Assembly: GCF_018137965.1 (NCBI RefSeq)
Contig: NZ_CP073100.1
Span: forward strand, 2,739,754-2,803,753
Source: Luteolibacter ambystomatis
Lineage (GTDB): Bacteria; Verrucomicrobiota; Verrucomicrobiia; Verrucomicrobiales; Akkermansiaceae
Length of the DNA stretch: 64,000 nucleotides
Direction of reading: 5' to 3'
Position 1 is the first letter of the stretch, and every line of letters starts with the position of its first letter. This document shows, piece by piece, positions 56,027 through 64,000 of this stretch. The notes under the pieces were generated by a model that worked only from the letters and a program-made list of their open reading frames with translations, ran no database searches and was not told the origin of the DNA. Made by a program: the position numbers and the translations under genes.

Positions 56027-56602
56027 ATGGCCGACACCCCGAACAGCGGACCGCCGCCAGACACCCTCTCATCCGGCGGTTTCGAAGAATTGGTCGCGGA
56101 CCATCAAAAGCGAATCTACTTCTTCATCCGCTCGATGGTGTTCCAACCGGAAGACGCCGGGGACATCCTGCAGGACGTGAACCTGATCCTGATCCGCAAG
56201 CGGGAGAAATTCAAAATGGGCACGGACTTCAAGTCCTGGGCATTCGCGATCGCACGCTTCGAGTGCCTCGCCTACCTTTCGCGACGGAAGAAGACGGTCT
56301 TGCAATCCCTGGACACCGGAGTGCTGGAAAGCCTGGCCGACCGCGCGGAAGAACGTGCGGATGATGTCGAACCATGGCTGCGCGCCTTGGAAGAGTGCCG
56401 CCGCGGATTGCCCGATGAATCGGCACGGTTGCTTTCCCTGCGCTATCAGCATCAGGTGATGCTGGAAACGATCGCCGCCCAATGGCAAACCTCCGTGGGA
56501 GCTCTGAAACAGAAGCTTCTGCGCATCCGCATCCAGCTCAAAAACTGCATCCTGAAACGCCGCGGAAAGGAAATCACCGGAAATGACGGTTTTTGCCCGT
56601 AA
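56027..56602 (+). CDS. ECF-type sigma factor (Rhodopirellula/Verrucomicrobium family)
   Basis: The 191-residue protein begins with an acidic/proline leader, then sigma region 2 (FEELVADHQKRIYFFIR, EDAGDILQDVNLILIRKR, FKSWAFAIARFECLAYL) and a region 4 helix-turn-helix (LPDESARLLSLRYQHQVMLE, IAAQWQTSVGALKQKLLRIR). The pattern matches the Rhodopirellula/Verrucomicrobium family of ECF sigma factors. A FecR-type membrane regulator follows 41 bases after its stop. It probably directs transcription of nearby export genes, for which a candidate promoter motif is noted separately. Confidence 0.9.
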   Translation: MADTPNSGPPPDTLSSGGFEELVADHQKRIYFFIRSMVFQPEDAGDILQDVNLILIRKREKFKMGTDFKSWAFAIARFECLAYLSRRKKTVLQSLDTGVLESLADRAEERADDVEPWLRALEECRRGLPDESARLLSLRYQHQVMLETIAAQWQTSVGALKQKLLRIRIQLKNCILKRRGKEITGNDGFCP

Positions 56603-56624
56603 CCCGGGGAATTTCCGAGAGTAT
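56597..56624 (+). promoter_or_regulatory. Candidate ECF promoter upstream of the FecR gene
   Basis: CCGTAACCC, then 14 bases, then AGTAT, ending 19 bases before the FecR start codon. The AAC core is typical of ECF -35 elements. The same pair of words, with a 15-base spacer, occurs before the repeat-protein gene at 58364. Confidence 0.35.
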
Positions 56625-56643
56625 AATTTACGAAGAAGCGAAC

Positions 56644-58242
56644 ATGGCACACGACTGGCAGAACTGGATCGACCGGTTGAAATCCCGGGATCTCACGCAG
56701 GAAGAGCTGCGTGAATTCGAAGACGCGCTGCGCGAAGATCCGGCGCTGGCGGACGAATATCTGGACGCGTTGCTGACGGACACCTCGCTGGAGGCGGAAG
56801 GTCTGCCGGATCCACGGGCGTGGATGAGAAGCATGGTGGCCTCCCCGCTTTCCTCCCCCATCCCGCGCCGCGCTTATTACCGGAGTCCGGGATTCTGGGC
56901 CGCTGCGGCGGCAGTGGTTCTGATCATGGGTGCCGCCGGTTTTTTCACAGGCCGCAGTTCCGTCCATCCGAAGGTTGCGATGACTCCCGGGAAGCCGGAG
57001 CCGGTGGCCACCATCACGGATGCGGACGACGCCGCAGCCGCCGTTGGATTGAAAATCGGAGCGCCGCTCGACAAAGGCACGCTGGTGATTCCGGACCAGT
57101 CGAAGGTGGGTATCGCCATGCGCAGCGGCGCGCGGCTGGAGATCCGCGGCCCGGCGAATCTGGAACTGGAGAATTCGGAACGGATCCGTCTCGATAAGGG
57201 ACGTCTCAGCACCTACGCCCCGGAGTATGCGCACGGATTCACCGTGGTCACGAATGACGGCCGGGTGGTCGATCTCGGCACGCGCTTCATCACCTCAGCG
57301 GGCACCAAGCTCGGAACCGAGGTGCATGTTCTCGATGGGTTGGTGGAAACGTATTCCTCGCCCTTCCGGAACGACCTCAAGCCGCAGGACTTGAAAAAGA
57401 CAGAGGCGGCCATCCTCAAGGATGGCAAGATGACCTCCACCGACTACCTGGCGAGGCGGTTCGATGTACCATTGGACCCGAATCTTCCCGACAGCGATGG
57501 CGATGGCATCCCGGATGCCACGGAAGTGCAATACGGCAGCGATCCTTATGACTCCGCGTCGCAGCCGGTGCTGCTTCGCATGGAGGAATCCTTCCGGAAC
57601 TATCCCATCGGACCGATCGCCCGTGTGAAAGCCACGACGGTTGGAGTAGAGCCGGCTGCCCTGTGGGAAGGTGGAGGTTCCTTTGTATCCAAAGGCCTCA
57701 CCTATGAGAACCATGGCAGGACATTGATCACCTCGAACGGTTCCGTCCGCACCCTCGGAGAAGCCAACGTCGGCTCGACCTTGTTCCCCCTCACACGCCT
57801 GCCCGCCAACGGCGTCTTCTACATCAGCTACCTGATGCAGATCGAACAACCTGCGACCTCCCCCAAGTCAACCTTCGGAGGCTTCCTGCTCTACAATGGA
57901 GACAAGGAGGAATTGTTCGTGGGGGATTTGAGCACGGGCGGAAATATGGGATCACGGTTCCGGACCTCCGTGAGTGAAGAACACGGAAAGATCCCGGTGG
58001 ATGGCGCCACGCATCTTTTTGTCATCCGCATCGACCGCACCAAGCTGGTCACGGACATCTATGTGGATCCGCCTCTGGGTGAACCGGAGAATGCCGGCAA
58101 CCGCTTCATCCGCTATCAGGATGTCCCCGTCTTCGACCGGATCTCGATGCGCTCGGCCAGCTCAGGCGCCCAGTATCCCGTGAACTTCGATGAAATCCGC
58201 ATCGGCCTGACATGGGACTCGGTGCTTCCGCTTGAGAAGTAA
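56644..58242 (+). CDS. FecR-domain membrane regulator with a periplasmic LamG-like domain
   Basis: The 532-residue protein has a helical cytoplasmic N-terminus (LKSRDLTQEELREFEDALRE), one membrane segment near 80-98 (FWAAAAAVVLIMGAAGFFTG) and a FecR domain near 150-270 (VGIAMRSGARLEIRGPANLE, DGRVVDLGTRFITSAG). A calcium-binding turn follows (LPDSDGDGIPDATEVQYGSD). Residues about 315-532 are a jelly-roll-type domain (EESFRNYPIGPI, FYISYLMQIEQP, FDRISMRSAS) that resembles the duplicated domain of the giant protein encoded two genes downstream. It probably controls the sigma factor encoded just upstream. The upstream in-frame start adds only 17 non-conserved residues. Confidence 0.85.
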   Translation: MAHDWQNWIDRLKSRDLTQEELREFEDALREDPALADEYLDALLTDTSLEAEGLPDPRAWMRSMVASPLSSPIPRRAYYRSPGFWAAAAAVVLIMGAAGFFTGRSSVHPKVAMTPGKPEPVATITDADDAAAAVGLKIGAPLDKGTLVIPDQSKVGIAMRSGARLEIRGPANLELENSERIRLDKGRLSTYAPEYAHGFTVVTNDGRVVDLGTRFITSAGTKLGTEVHVLDGLVETYSSPFRNDLKPQDLKKTEAAILKDGKMTSTDYLARRFDVPLDPNLPDSDGDGIPDATEVQYGSDPYDSASQPVLLRMEESFRNYPIGPIARVKATTVGVEPAALWEGGGSFVSKGLTYENHGRTLITSNGSVRTLGEANVGSTLFPLTRLPANGVFYISYLMQIEQPATSPKSTFGGFLLYNGDKEELFVGDLSTGGNMGSRFRTSVSEEHGKIPVDGATHLFVIRIDRTKLVTDIYVDPPLGEPENAGNRFIRYQDVPVFDRISMRSASSGAQYPVNFDEIRIGLTWDSVLPLEK

Positions 58243-58289
58243 GCGAAACGATGGCACCGGACAGGCGCGCGATTTTTTTCGCCGAATCT

Positions 58290-58318
58290 CCGTAACCCAA
58301 AACACCCCGCGCAAGTAT
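58290..58318 (+). promoter_or_regulatory. Candidate ECF promoter upstream of the beta-strand repeat gene
   Basis: CCGTAACCC, then 15 bases, then AGTAT, ending 45 bases before the start codon. It repeats the words found upstream of the FecR gene, so the local sigma factor may recognise both. Confidence 0.35.
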
Positions 58319-58360
58319 GCGGATGATTGTCATGAATAATTCGTGACTGCGTTCGCATAC
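58315..58360 (+). promoter_or_regulatory. Nested palindrome in the 5' leader of the repeat gene
   Basis: Outer arms GTATGCG and CGCATAC and inner arms GTCATGAAT and ATTCGTGAC (one mismatch) share the same centre. The whole block ends three bases before the start codon. It could be an operator or an mRNA hairpin that limits ribosome access. No Shine-Dalgarno sequence is visible. Confidence 0.45.
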
Positions 58361-58363
58361 CCC

Positions 58364-61300
58364 ATGAAAAAAAAACCTTCGAACCTCTGGTTCAAATCCC
58401 CCCTGTTGTCCGCGTGCATCGTCCTCGGACTATCGCTGCACGCCGGTGCCGCCAACTATGAATGGCAGACCGCGGGAACCAATGACACCTGGTCCACCGC
58501 AGGCGGTGACGCCAACTGGTTCATCGCCGGTGCCGGTCCTCTGGCCGCATGGGCCGATGGCAATGCCGCCGTCTTCAACGCGACCACCGATGCAACGGTG
58601 ACGGTCAGTGGAACGGTCGCGCCTACGGCGGTGACCTTCGGCACTGGGTGGGCGAACAACTTCACGCTTACGGGCGGCACCATCGCATTTGGTGGTGCAA
58701 CCGGCAGCATCGATTCCTCCGCGGTGGGAACTGTCGGCGGACGACAGCTCAAAATCCTCAGTGCGATCACCGGCACCGCCGGTCTCATGATCAACTCCCA
58801 CGGCGATCTCACCGCCGGTGGCGGTGGCAATGGTGCCTACCTCCAGCTCGGCGGGAACAACAGCGGTCTCACAGGTGGCATCGCCGTCACCGGTGGATTG
58901 ATCGATCTCACCGCGGCGAACTCCGTGGGCGCCAACACGCTCACCTTCTCCAATGGCGGCGGTATCCTCAATGCACAGCACGGAGCGATCATTCTCACCA
59001 ATCCGATCACCGTTTCCACGGCTGGCACCGTACGGACCTGGAGCAATTCCATCTTCAACCTCACCGGGCTGATCTCAGGATCCGGCACGCTGGCGTTCAC
59101 CGATGGCGGCGTCACCACGCTCGGTTCCGCCACCGGCGCCGGCGGCACGGCGGTGAACACCGCTGCGAACACCTTCGGCGGCAAGATATCGGTGGGAGGT
59201 GGCAAGCTGGGCATCACCGGTGATTCCGCTCTCGGCACGCCCCCGGCCTCCTTCCAGGCGGACAACATCACGATCTCGAACAACGCGACGTTCATGAACA
59301 TGTCGCAGGCCACCTCGGCCACGAACTTCGGTGCCGGTTTCGATGTGACCCTGAACGCAAACCGCGGCATCACGCTCGGCACCGGTGGTGCCACCTTCCA
59401 AATCGGCTATGGAAAGACCTTCACGGTCAACGGAGCGATCACCGGAGTTGGCAACCTGACCAAACCCGATGGAGGAACACTCGTCTTGAACGATGCCATC
59501 ACTTACACGGGCAACACCGGCGTCACCGGAGGCACGCTGACCTTCAATCCACCGGGCAATCTCACCAAGGGCGGCACGGTGACCGTCGCAGTGGGTTCGG
59601 CATTGAACTGGGCCCCGACTGGAAGGACTCTGACTCTCTCCGGGACCGGCAACACCTTCACCGGCGAGCTGCGTATCAGCGGCGTGGGGAGCACCATCGA
59701 CATCGGCGCGAACAACGTCACCTTCAACGGCGCGGGCGGTACCGGTCTGCGCTATGCCGCCGCCAGCGGCACCGGCACGGTCAACGCCACCGGCGGTGGC
59801 AAGCTGATCCTTGGCACCACCGGCGTTGCCCCCGCCGGGGATGACTGGGGTGCGACCAACGTGAACGGCACCCTGCTCATCAATGCCGTGATCGACGGTC
59901 CTGCGGGAAAGACCTACGAAAACTATGGCGGCGGAGCCGGCGGCACCACGATCTTCGCGGTGAACAATACCTATCTCGGTGACACCTACGTCAGCGACGG
60001 CACACTTCAGATCGGTACCGGCGGCACCACCGGCTCCATCGGCGCGGGCGTCCTTGGAGTGAACGGCGGCAAGACGTTCGCGGTGAACCGCGCGGATGCC
60101 GTGACGCTCACGCAAAACGTGATCCTCGTCGGCGCTGCTGGAAACTCGAACTTCACCGTGGCGGACGGAGCCGCCGCCACCGATCTCACGCTGTCCGGCG
60201 TGGTTTCCGGCACGCGCGAATTCTGGAAGCGCGGTCTGGGCACGCTGGCGCTGACGAATAGCAACACCTACACCGGCAGCACCGTATTGGTGGACGGCAT
60301 CCTCGATCTCAACACGCTCGGCAACGGAGCAACACCGGGAGCGAACGGCACCGGTGGCATCTTCATCGCCCAGGCAGGCACGCCCGCGACGCTGCGCTAC
60401 AGCGGCCCCACCGCCTCCACCGACAAGATCGGCGCGAATGCCCTCCAAGGCACGGGTGCGAACACCATCATCGAGATCCCCAATGCCGCAACCACGTTGA
60501 CCATCACCTCCCCGCTGGGTCAGAACGGCGCTGGCAAAGGCTTCACGAAGACTGGAGCGGGTTCGCTGGTGCTTGCCAATGACAGCACCTACACCGGCCC
60601 CACCGTCGTCAATACCGGCACGCTCCAACTCGGCAACGGCGGCGCGACCGGCACGCTCGGTGGTGGCGCGGTAACGAACAACGGCAAGCTGGTCTTCAAC
60701 CGCAGCGGCATAACGACCGTGGCGGGTGTCATTTCCGGCAGCGGCTCGCTCGAACAGACCAGCGGCACGCTTTCGCTGACGGGGGCAAACACCTATACCG
60801 GTGAAACCACAGTGACCGGAGGCACGCTGTCACTCGCCAACGCGTTCCTGGACGATGCCTCCACCGTCCGCATCGCAACAGGCGGGGTGCTCGATCTCCA
60901 GCACGGTGCGTCCGATACGGTGGACAAGTTGTTCATCAACGGCGTCCAGCAGGCCGCGGGTGTCTATGATTCCACCAACAGCGGTGGCTTCATCACCGGC
61001 TCCGGAAGCCTCAATGTGACGGGCGTTCCCACCGATCCCTATGTGGCGTGGGCATCCGCAAAAGGCCTCACCTCCGGAGTGAACGACGCCAAGGGGGATG
61101 ATCCGGACCATGACGGCCTGAACAATCTCATTGAGTTCGCCTTCGATGGGAACCCGCTTTCGGGAGCCTCCGACCAGCGGATCTTCACCAAGGTGGCCAC
61201 GGTCAATGGAAGCCCGGCCCTGACCCTGACTCTGCCGGTCAGAGTGGGAACGAGCTTCCCTCCGAGCGTCGGAGAGCTGGTTTCGGGACCCGGCAGCGTC

Positions 61301-61498
61301 ATTTATCACATCCAGGGTTCCGTGGATCTGGTGAACTGGGCACTGGACGTGGACGAAGTGCCTGCAGGCGACGTGGCGGCCGTTCAAGCGGGCATCGCCA
61401 ATCCCGAAACCGGCTGGATCAACCGCTCGTTCTACATCCCAGGCTCTGATCCTTCCGGAACGCCCGAGTGCTTCATCCGCGCGAAGGCGACCGAGTAA
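58364..61498 (+). CDS. Autotransporter-associated beta-strand repeat protein
   Basis: The 1,044-residue protein has a signal peptide (LLSACIVLGLSLHAGA) and opens with YEWQTAGTNDTWSTAGGDANW, a standard head module. Beta-strand repeats follow, for example GSLVLANDSTYTGPTVV and GTLSLTGANTYTGETTV. The last 150 residues contain GDDPDHDGLNNLIEFAFDGNP, YHIQGSVDLVNWALD and the ending CFIRAKATE, closest to the C-terminus of the repeat protein at 46641. No barrel is present. It follows the sigma/FecR pair and a candidate promoter, so it is probably regulated by them. The frame opens with a GTG 21 bases upstream, but the ATG starts the leader. Confidence 0.85.
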   Translation: MKKKPSNLWFKSPLLSACIVLGLSLHAGAANYEWQTAGTNDTWSTAGGDANWFIAGAGPLAAWADGNAAVFNATTDATVTVSGTVAPTAVTFGTGWANNFTLTGGTIAFGGATGSIDSSAVGTVGGRQLKILSAITGTAGLMINSHGDLTAGGGGNGAYLQLGGNNSGLTGGIAVTGGLIDLTAANSVGANTLTFSNGGGILNAQHGAIILTNPITVSTAGTVRTWSNSIFNLTGLISGSGTLAFTDGGVTTLGSATGAGGTAVNTAANTFGGKISVGGGKLGITGDSALGTPPASFQADNITISNNATFMNMSQATSATNFGAGFDVTLNANRGITLGTGGATFQIGYGKTFTVNGAITGVGNLTKPDGGTLVLNDAITYTGNTGVTGGTLTFNPPGNLTKGGTVTVAVGSALNWAPTGRTLTLSGTGNTFTGELRISGVGSTIDIGANNVTFNGAGGTGLRYAAASGTGTVNATGGGKLILGTTGVAPAGDDWGATNVNGTLLINAVIDGPAGKTYENYGGGAGGTTIFAVNNTYLGDTYVSDGTLQIGTGGTTGSIGAGVLGVNGGKTFAVNRADAVTLTQNVILVGAAGNSNFTVADGAAATDLTLSGVVSGTREFWKRGLGTLALTNSNTYTGSTVLVDGILDLNTLGNGATPGANGTGGIFIAQAGTPATLRYSGPTASTDKIGANALQGTGANTIIEIPNAATTLTITSPLGQNGAGKGFTKTGAGSLVLANDSTYTGPTVVNTGTLQLGNGGATGTLGGGAVTNNGKLVFNRSGITTVAGVISGSGSLEQTSGTLSLTGANTYTGETTVTGGTLSLANAFLDDASTVRIATGGVLDLQHGASDTVDKLFINGVQQAAGVYDSTNSGGFITGSGSLNVTGVPTDPYVAWASAKGLTSGVNDAKGDDPDHDGLNNLIEFAFDGNPLSGASDQRIFTKVATVNGSPALTLTLPVRVGTSFPPSVGELVSGPGSVIYHIQGSVDLVNWALDVDEVPAGDVAAVQAGIANPETGWINRSFYIPGSDPSGTPECFIRAKATE

Positions 61499-61577
61499 TC
61501 CCCCTGCATCAGTCGCAGCGGCCATCGCAACGCGGCGGCCCGCGGCTTCCATTTTCTTGGGTAATGCAATAGACGAA

Positions 61578-61613
61578 AATGACGGCCGGTGGATCACACC
61601 ACCGGCCGTCATT
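61578..61613 (+). terminator. Intrinsic terminator after the repeat gene
   Basis: A perfect 15-bp stem (AATGACGGCCGGTGG and its complement) with a 6-base loop is followed by CTTCGTTT. It lies 80 bases after the stop codon. It should separate this gene from the giant gene downstream. Confidence 0.75.
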
Positions 61614-61651
61614 CTTCGTTTCCCTCCAACAAGCTTTCCGAAAAAAATCCG

Positions 61652-64000
61652 ATGTCCCCCTTTCGAATCCTGTCGGCGTGGTTCGGCCTGTTCATGATCG
61701 CCCGCTCCGCCCTGCCCGATGGCTTGATCGGACGTGAGAACTTCACCTATCCGGATGGCGCGATCGCGGGCAAAACCGGCGGCGAGGGGTTCGACCGCGA
61801 CAACAGCACGGCGAACAATGCCTTCACCGGCCACACCGGCACGACGGCGGATTGGGACAACGTGGGCGGAACCCCACAGGTCAGCGGCGGGAGACTGATC
61901 ACCTCGAACAGTTCCGCGAAGCGGGAGTTCGACGGCCCCGGCGAGGGCCTCAATACGGATGAATACTACGGTGCGATCAGCGGCGACGCAGCGGCGAATG
62001 CGAAGGTGGTCTATTTCCGCTTCAACATGACGCGGGATGCCGCCGTCACCTGGTCCGGCCTCAGCTCTTATGATTTCGGAAACGAACGCATTCTCTTCGG
62101 CGTGCCCAATGTGGCGAACCCGGCTTCCGGAAAAAGAGAGTTCGCCATCCACATCCTCGGCGGCGCGGAAGCCAGCTACAACTACTCCGGCATCGTGCCG
62201 GTCGCAGGCCTCACCTACACGCTGGTGGGCAAGTTGGACTTCGCCAACCAGGTGCTGAAATTGTGGATCAATCCCGATCTCTCCCAACCCGAAGCCTCCA
62301 ACGTGCCGGTGGTGACGCGGTCCTACACCGCCGGGAACTGGTCCAGCTCGCTGCGCCTCGGCTCCGGCAGCGACAGCAGCGGCGCGGTGATCTGGGATGA
62401 CGTGTGCGCGGCCACGACATGGACACTGCTCCAGCAGCCGGACACCGATGGTGATGGCATGCCGGACGATTGGGAAACGGCCAACAGCCTCAACCCCGCA
62501 CTGAATGACGCCACCCTGGATCCGGATAACGACGGACTGAACAATCTGGACGAGTATCGCCAGGGCACCAATCCGCAGGTGGCGGACACCGATGGCGATG
62601 GACTTGACGATGGAGATGAAATCGAGCGGGGCACCAATCCCCTTCTCACGGATAGCGATGGCGACGGTCTGTCGGATGGCGTGGAGACCGGCACCGGGAT
62701 CTATGTGAATGCGACCAACACCGGCACCAATCCTCTCACGGCGGACAGCGACGGTGACGGCTTCAGCGATTCGACCGAGATCACGCTTGGCACCAATCCG
62801 AACGATACCGCCTCCTATCCCCCTACCGGCAATCTCGCGCTGCTCGGTTACGATGACTTCGCCTATGCGGCAGGCAATGTCTCCGGACGCAACGGCGGCT
62901 TGTATTTCGACACGGACAATTCGATCACGAATAACGCGTTCATCGGCCACGACGGGACTCCCTCCGCGTGGATCAATACGGTGGGCACTCCCACGGTCGC
63001 CTCCGGCCGCCTCGTCACCAACAACTCCAGCTCCCGTCGTCCGTTCAATGGACCCGCGACCGGTGCCGGCACGGACGAGGAATACGGGGCGATCGCCAAT
63101 GGTCGTCCTTGCCAGGTGGTGTACTTCCGCACCCGCATGACCCGCACCGCCTCCGCCACCTTCTCGGGCGTGAGCTGCTATTCCTATACCGCGGAGAAGC
63201 TGTTTTTCGGCGTGGTTTCGGAAGGCGCGGGCACCGACACGCTGGGCCTGAGCGAAACGGGAGTCGGCACCACGCAAACAACCGCTTCGGTGGCGGACAA
63301 CACCGACCATGAAATCGTCGGCAAGCTGGACACCGCCACCGGTCTGGCCGTGCTATGGCTGGACCCGGATTTCACCAAGGCCGAGTCCGCAAACACACCT
63401 GCCGTCACGCGTGTGATGTCCTCGTCCTTTGCCACGACTTCCCTGCGATTGTCTTCAGGCGGCCAGGCGACGTGGGACAACCTCCGTGTGACGACGACAT
63501 GGAATGCGCTGGCGGATGGTTCGCCACAGGCGGTGGCCGACCAAGTCTCCCTGCATCGCGGACAAAAAGTGCGGCTGCAGGTGCTGGCGAATGACAGCGG
63601 CGCGTATGACGCACAGGGACTGTCGATTGTTTCCGGTCCATCCTCCGGCACCGCCACGGTGATGGCGGATCATTCGATCCTCTACTCCCATCAAGGGGGA
63701 GCTGCTGGAACGGATACCTTCACCTACCGGCTGCCATCCCTGTTCCCCGGCGTGCCCGCGGTGGACGCCACCGTGACGATTACGGTGACGGAGCAACTGA
63801 GGATTCCCAGCCCCACGCTCCAGGTGCCGGACTCGCCTCCACCCGCTGCCTATGTCATGGTCAATGCGTTTCCCGGTGTCAGCTTCAGCAATCCGACCTG
63901 CATCGCGCGCATCGCCAATGACGGCAAGCGGTTGTTCGTGGGCGAGCGCAATGGCAAGATCTGGCTGATCCCGGACGTGACTGCGGCCGCGCCGGTGAAG
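61652..64000 (+). CDS. Giant secreted multidomain protein: duplicated LamG-like domains, calcium repeats, Ig-like domain, start of a sugar-dehydrogenase domain (partial)
   Basis: The frame is open from its ATG to the window edge (783 residues so far). A signal peptide (FRILSAWFGLFMIARSA) leads to two homologous jelly-roll domains near 22-260 and 392-630. Matching pieces are ENFTYPDGAIAG / DDFAYAAGNVSG and VVYFRFNMTRDA / VVYFRTRMTRTA. Between them are thrombospondin type 3-like calcium repeats (DTDGDGMPDDWE, DTDGDGLDDGDE, DSDGDGLSDGVE, DSDGDGFSDSTE). Next is an Ig/cadherin-like domain (VADQVSLHRGQKVRLQVLAN). The last 50 residues (VNAFPGVSFSNPTCIARIA, LFVGERNGKIWLIPDV) begin a six-bladed propeller of the soluble PQQ glucose/sorbosone dehydrogenase type. 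It is probably an extracellular sugar-oxidising or binding protein. Confidence 0.85.
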   Translation, partial: MSPFRILSAWFGLFMIARSALPDGLIGRENFTYPDGAIAGKTGGEGFDRDNSTANNAFTGHTGTTADWDNVGGTPQVSGGRLITSNSSAKREFDGPGEGLNTDEYYGAISGDAAANAKVVYFRFNMTRDAAVTWSGLSSYDFGNERILFGVPNVANPASGKREFAIHILGGAEASYNYSGIVPVAGLTYTLVGKLDFANQVLKLWINPDLSQPEASNVPVVTRSYTAGNWSSSLRLGSGSDSSGAVIWDDVCAATTWTLLQQPDTDGDGMPDDWETANSLNPALNDATLDPDNDGLNNLDEYRQGTNPQVADTDGDGLDDGDEIERGTNPLLTDSDGDGLSDGVETGTGIYVNATNTGTNPLTADSDGDGFSDSTEITLGTNPNDTASYPPTGNLALLGYDDFAYAAGNVSGRNGGLYFDTDNSITNNAFIGHDGTPSAWINTVGTPTVASGRLVTNNSSSRRPFNGPATGAGTDEEYGAIANGRPCQVVYFRTRMTRTASATFSGVSCYSYTAEKLFFGVVSEGAGTDTLGLSETGVGTTQTTASVADNTDHEIVGKLDTATGLAVLWLDPDFTKAESANTPAVTRVMSSSFATTSLRLSSGGQATWDNLRVTTTWNALADGSPQAVADQVSLHRGQKVRLQVLANDSGAYDAQGLSIVSGPSSGTATVMADHSILYSHQGGAAGTDTFTYRLPSLFPGVPAVDATVTITVTEQLRIPSPTLQVPDSPPPAAYVMVNAFPGVSFSNPTCIARIANDGKRLFVGERNGKIWLIPDVTAAAPVK

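Noticed and set aside
27546-61498. Calling the repeat proteins true type V autotransporters
   Set aside because: No C-terminal barrel is visible; the ends are a soluble-looking module with an acidic calcium-type turn.
60830-63310. 826-residue minus-strand ORF over the end of the repeat gene and the giant gene
   Set aside because: It spans two real plus-strand genes and a terminator and is composition-driven.

Overview
The window is high-GC DNA from a member of the Verrucomicrobia, probably close to Verrucomicrobiaceae such as Luteolibacter or Haloferula. This is inferred from gene content, not from a database search. The indicators are many secreted proteins built from autotransporter-associated beta-strand repeats, two ECF sigma/FecR pairs of the Rhodopirellula/Verrucomicrobium type, a Verru_Chthon cassette-A protein, a PEP-CTERM protein, GH89/GH76/PL4/PL11 polysaccharide enzymes, and large palindromes at gene ends. 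Most genes encode exported proteins. No rRNA, tRNA, CRISPR array, transposase or phage gene was seen. Long antisense ORFs are common but look like GC-driven shadows.

Layout. 1-9 kb: tail of a membrane protein, an FAD-dependent oxidoreductase, a discoidin/CelD_N-type carbohydrate protein, an M14 carboxypeptidase (minus strand), then an ECF sigma factor translationally coupled to a FecR protein and followed by a gene remnant. 9-15 kb: a LysR regulator divergent from ilvD with a textbook operator between them, then a GH89 alpha-N-acetylglucosaminidase. 14.7-32.1 kb: a minus-strand block for export and pectin use. It holds a PEP-CTERM protein, a beta-strand-repeat protein, a PL4 - small protein - PL11 rhamnogalacturonan-I operon (the PL11 enzyme is fused to about 1,400 residues of beta-strand repeats), and another large repeat protein. 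32.7-38.4 kb: a 1,890-residue beta-helix/DNRLRE/repeat mosaic. 38.4-42.8 kb: a truncated gene, an arsenic operon (arsR, DUF6428-like, aqpS, arsC), a GH76 enzyme with a twin-arginine signal, and tatA. 43-51.4 kb: a three-gene minus-strand operon (repeat protein, secreted protein, haem-type TonB-dependent receptor) divergent from a fourth secreted gene. Three of these four products share a domain I do not recognise. 51.6-55.7 kb: Verru_Chthon A coupled to a small secreted protein. 56-64 kb: a second ECF sigma/FecR pair, a beta-strand-repeat protein, and a giant multidomain protein running off the window end.

The strongest candidate for an undescribed system is the 43-51.4 kb locus: a haem-type outer-membrane receptor co-transcribed with two secreted proteins that share a novel domain with a divergently transcribed third protein, with one histidine conserved in all three. 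A second theme is a roughly 130-150-residue C-terminal module (DPDxDG turn, S-x-DLxxW segment, terminal F-x-R-x-K-x-T). It ends seven otherwise different secreted proteins and replaces the beta-barrel expected of true autotransporters. A third is the second FecR protein, whose periplasmic domain resembles a duplicated domain of the giant protein two genes downstream.
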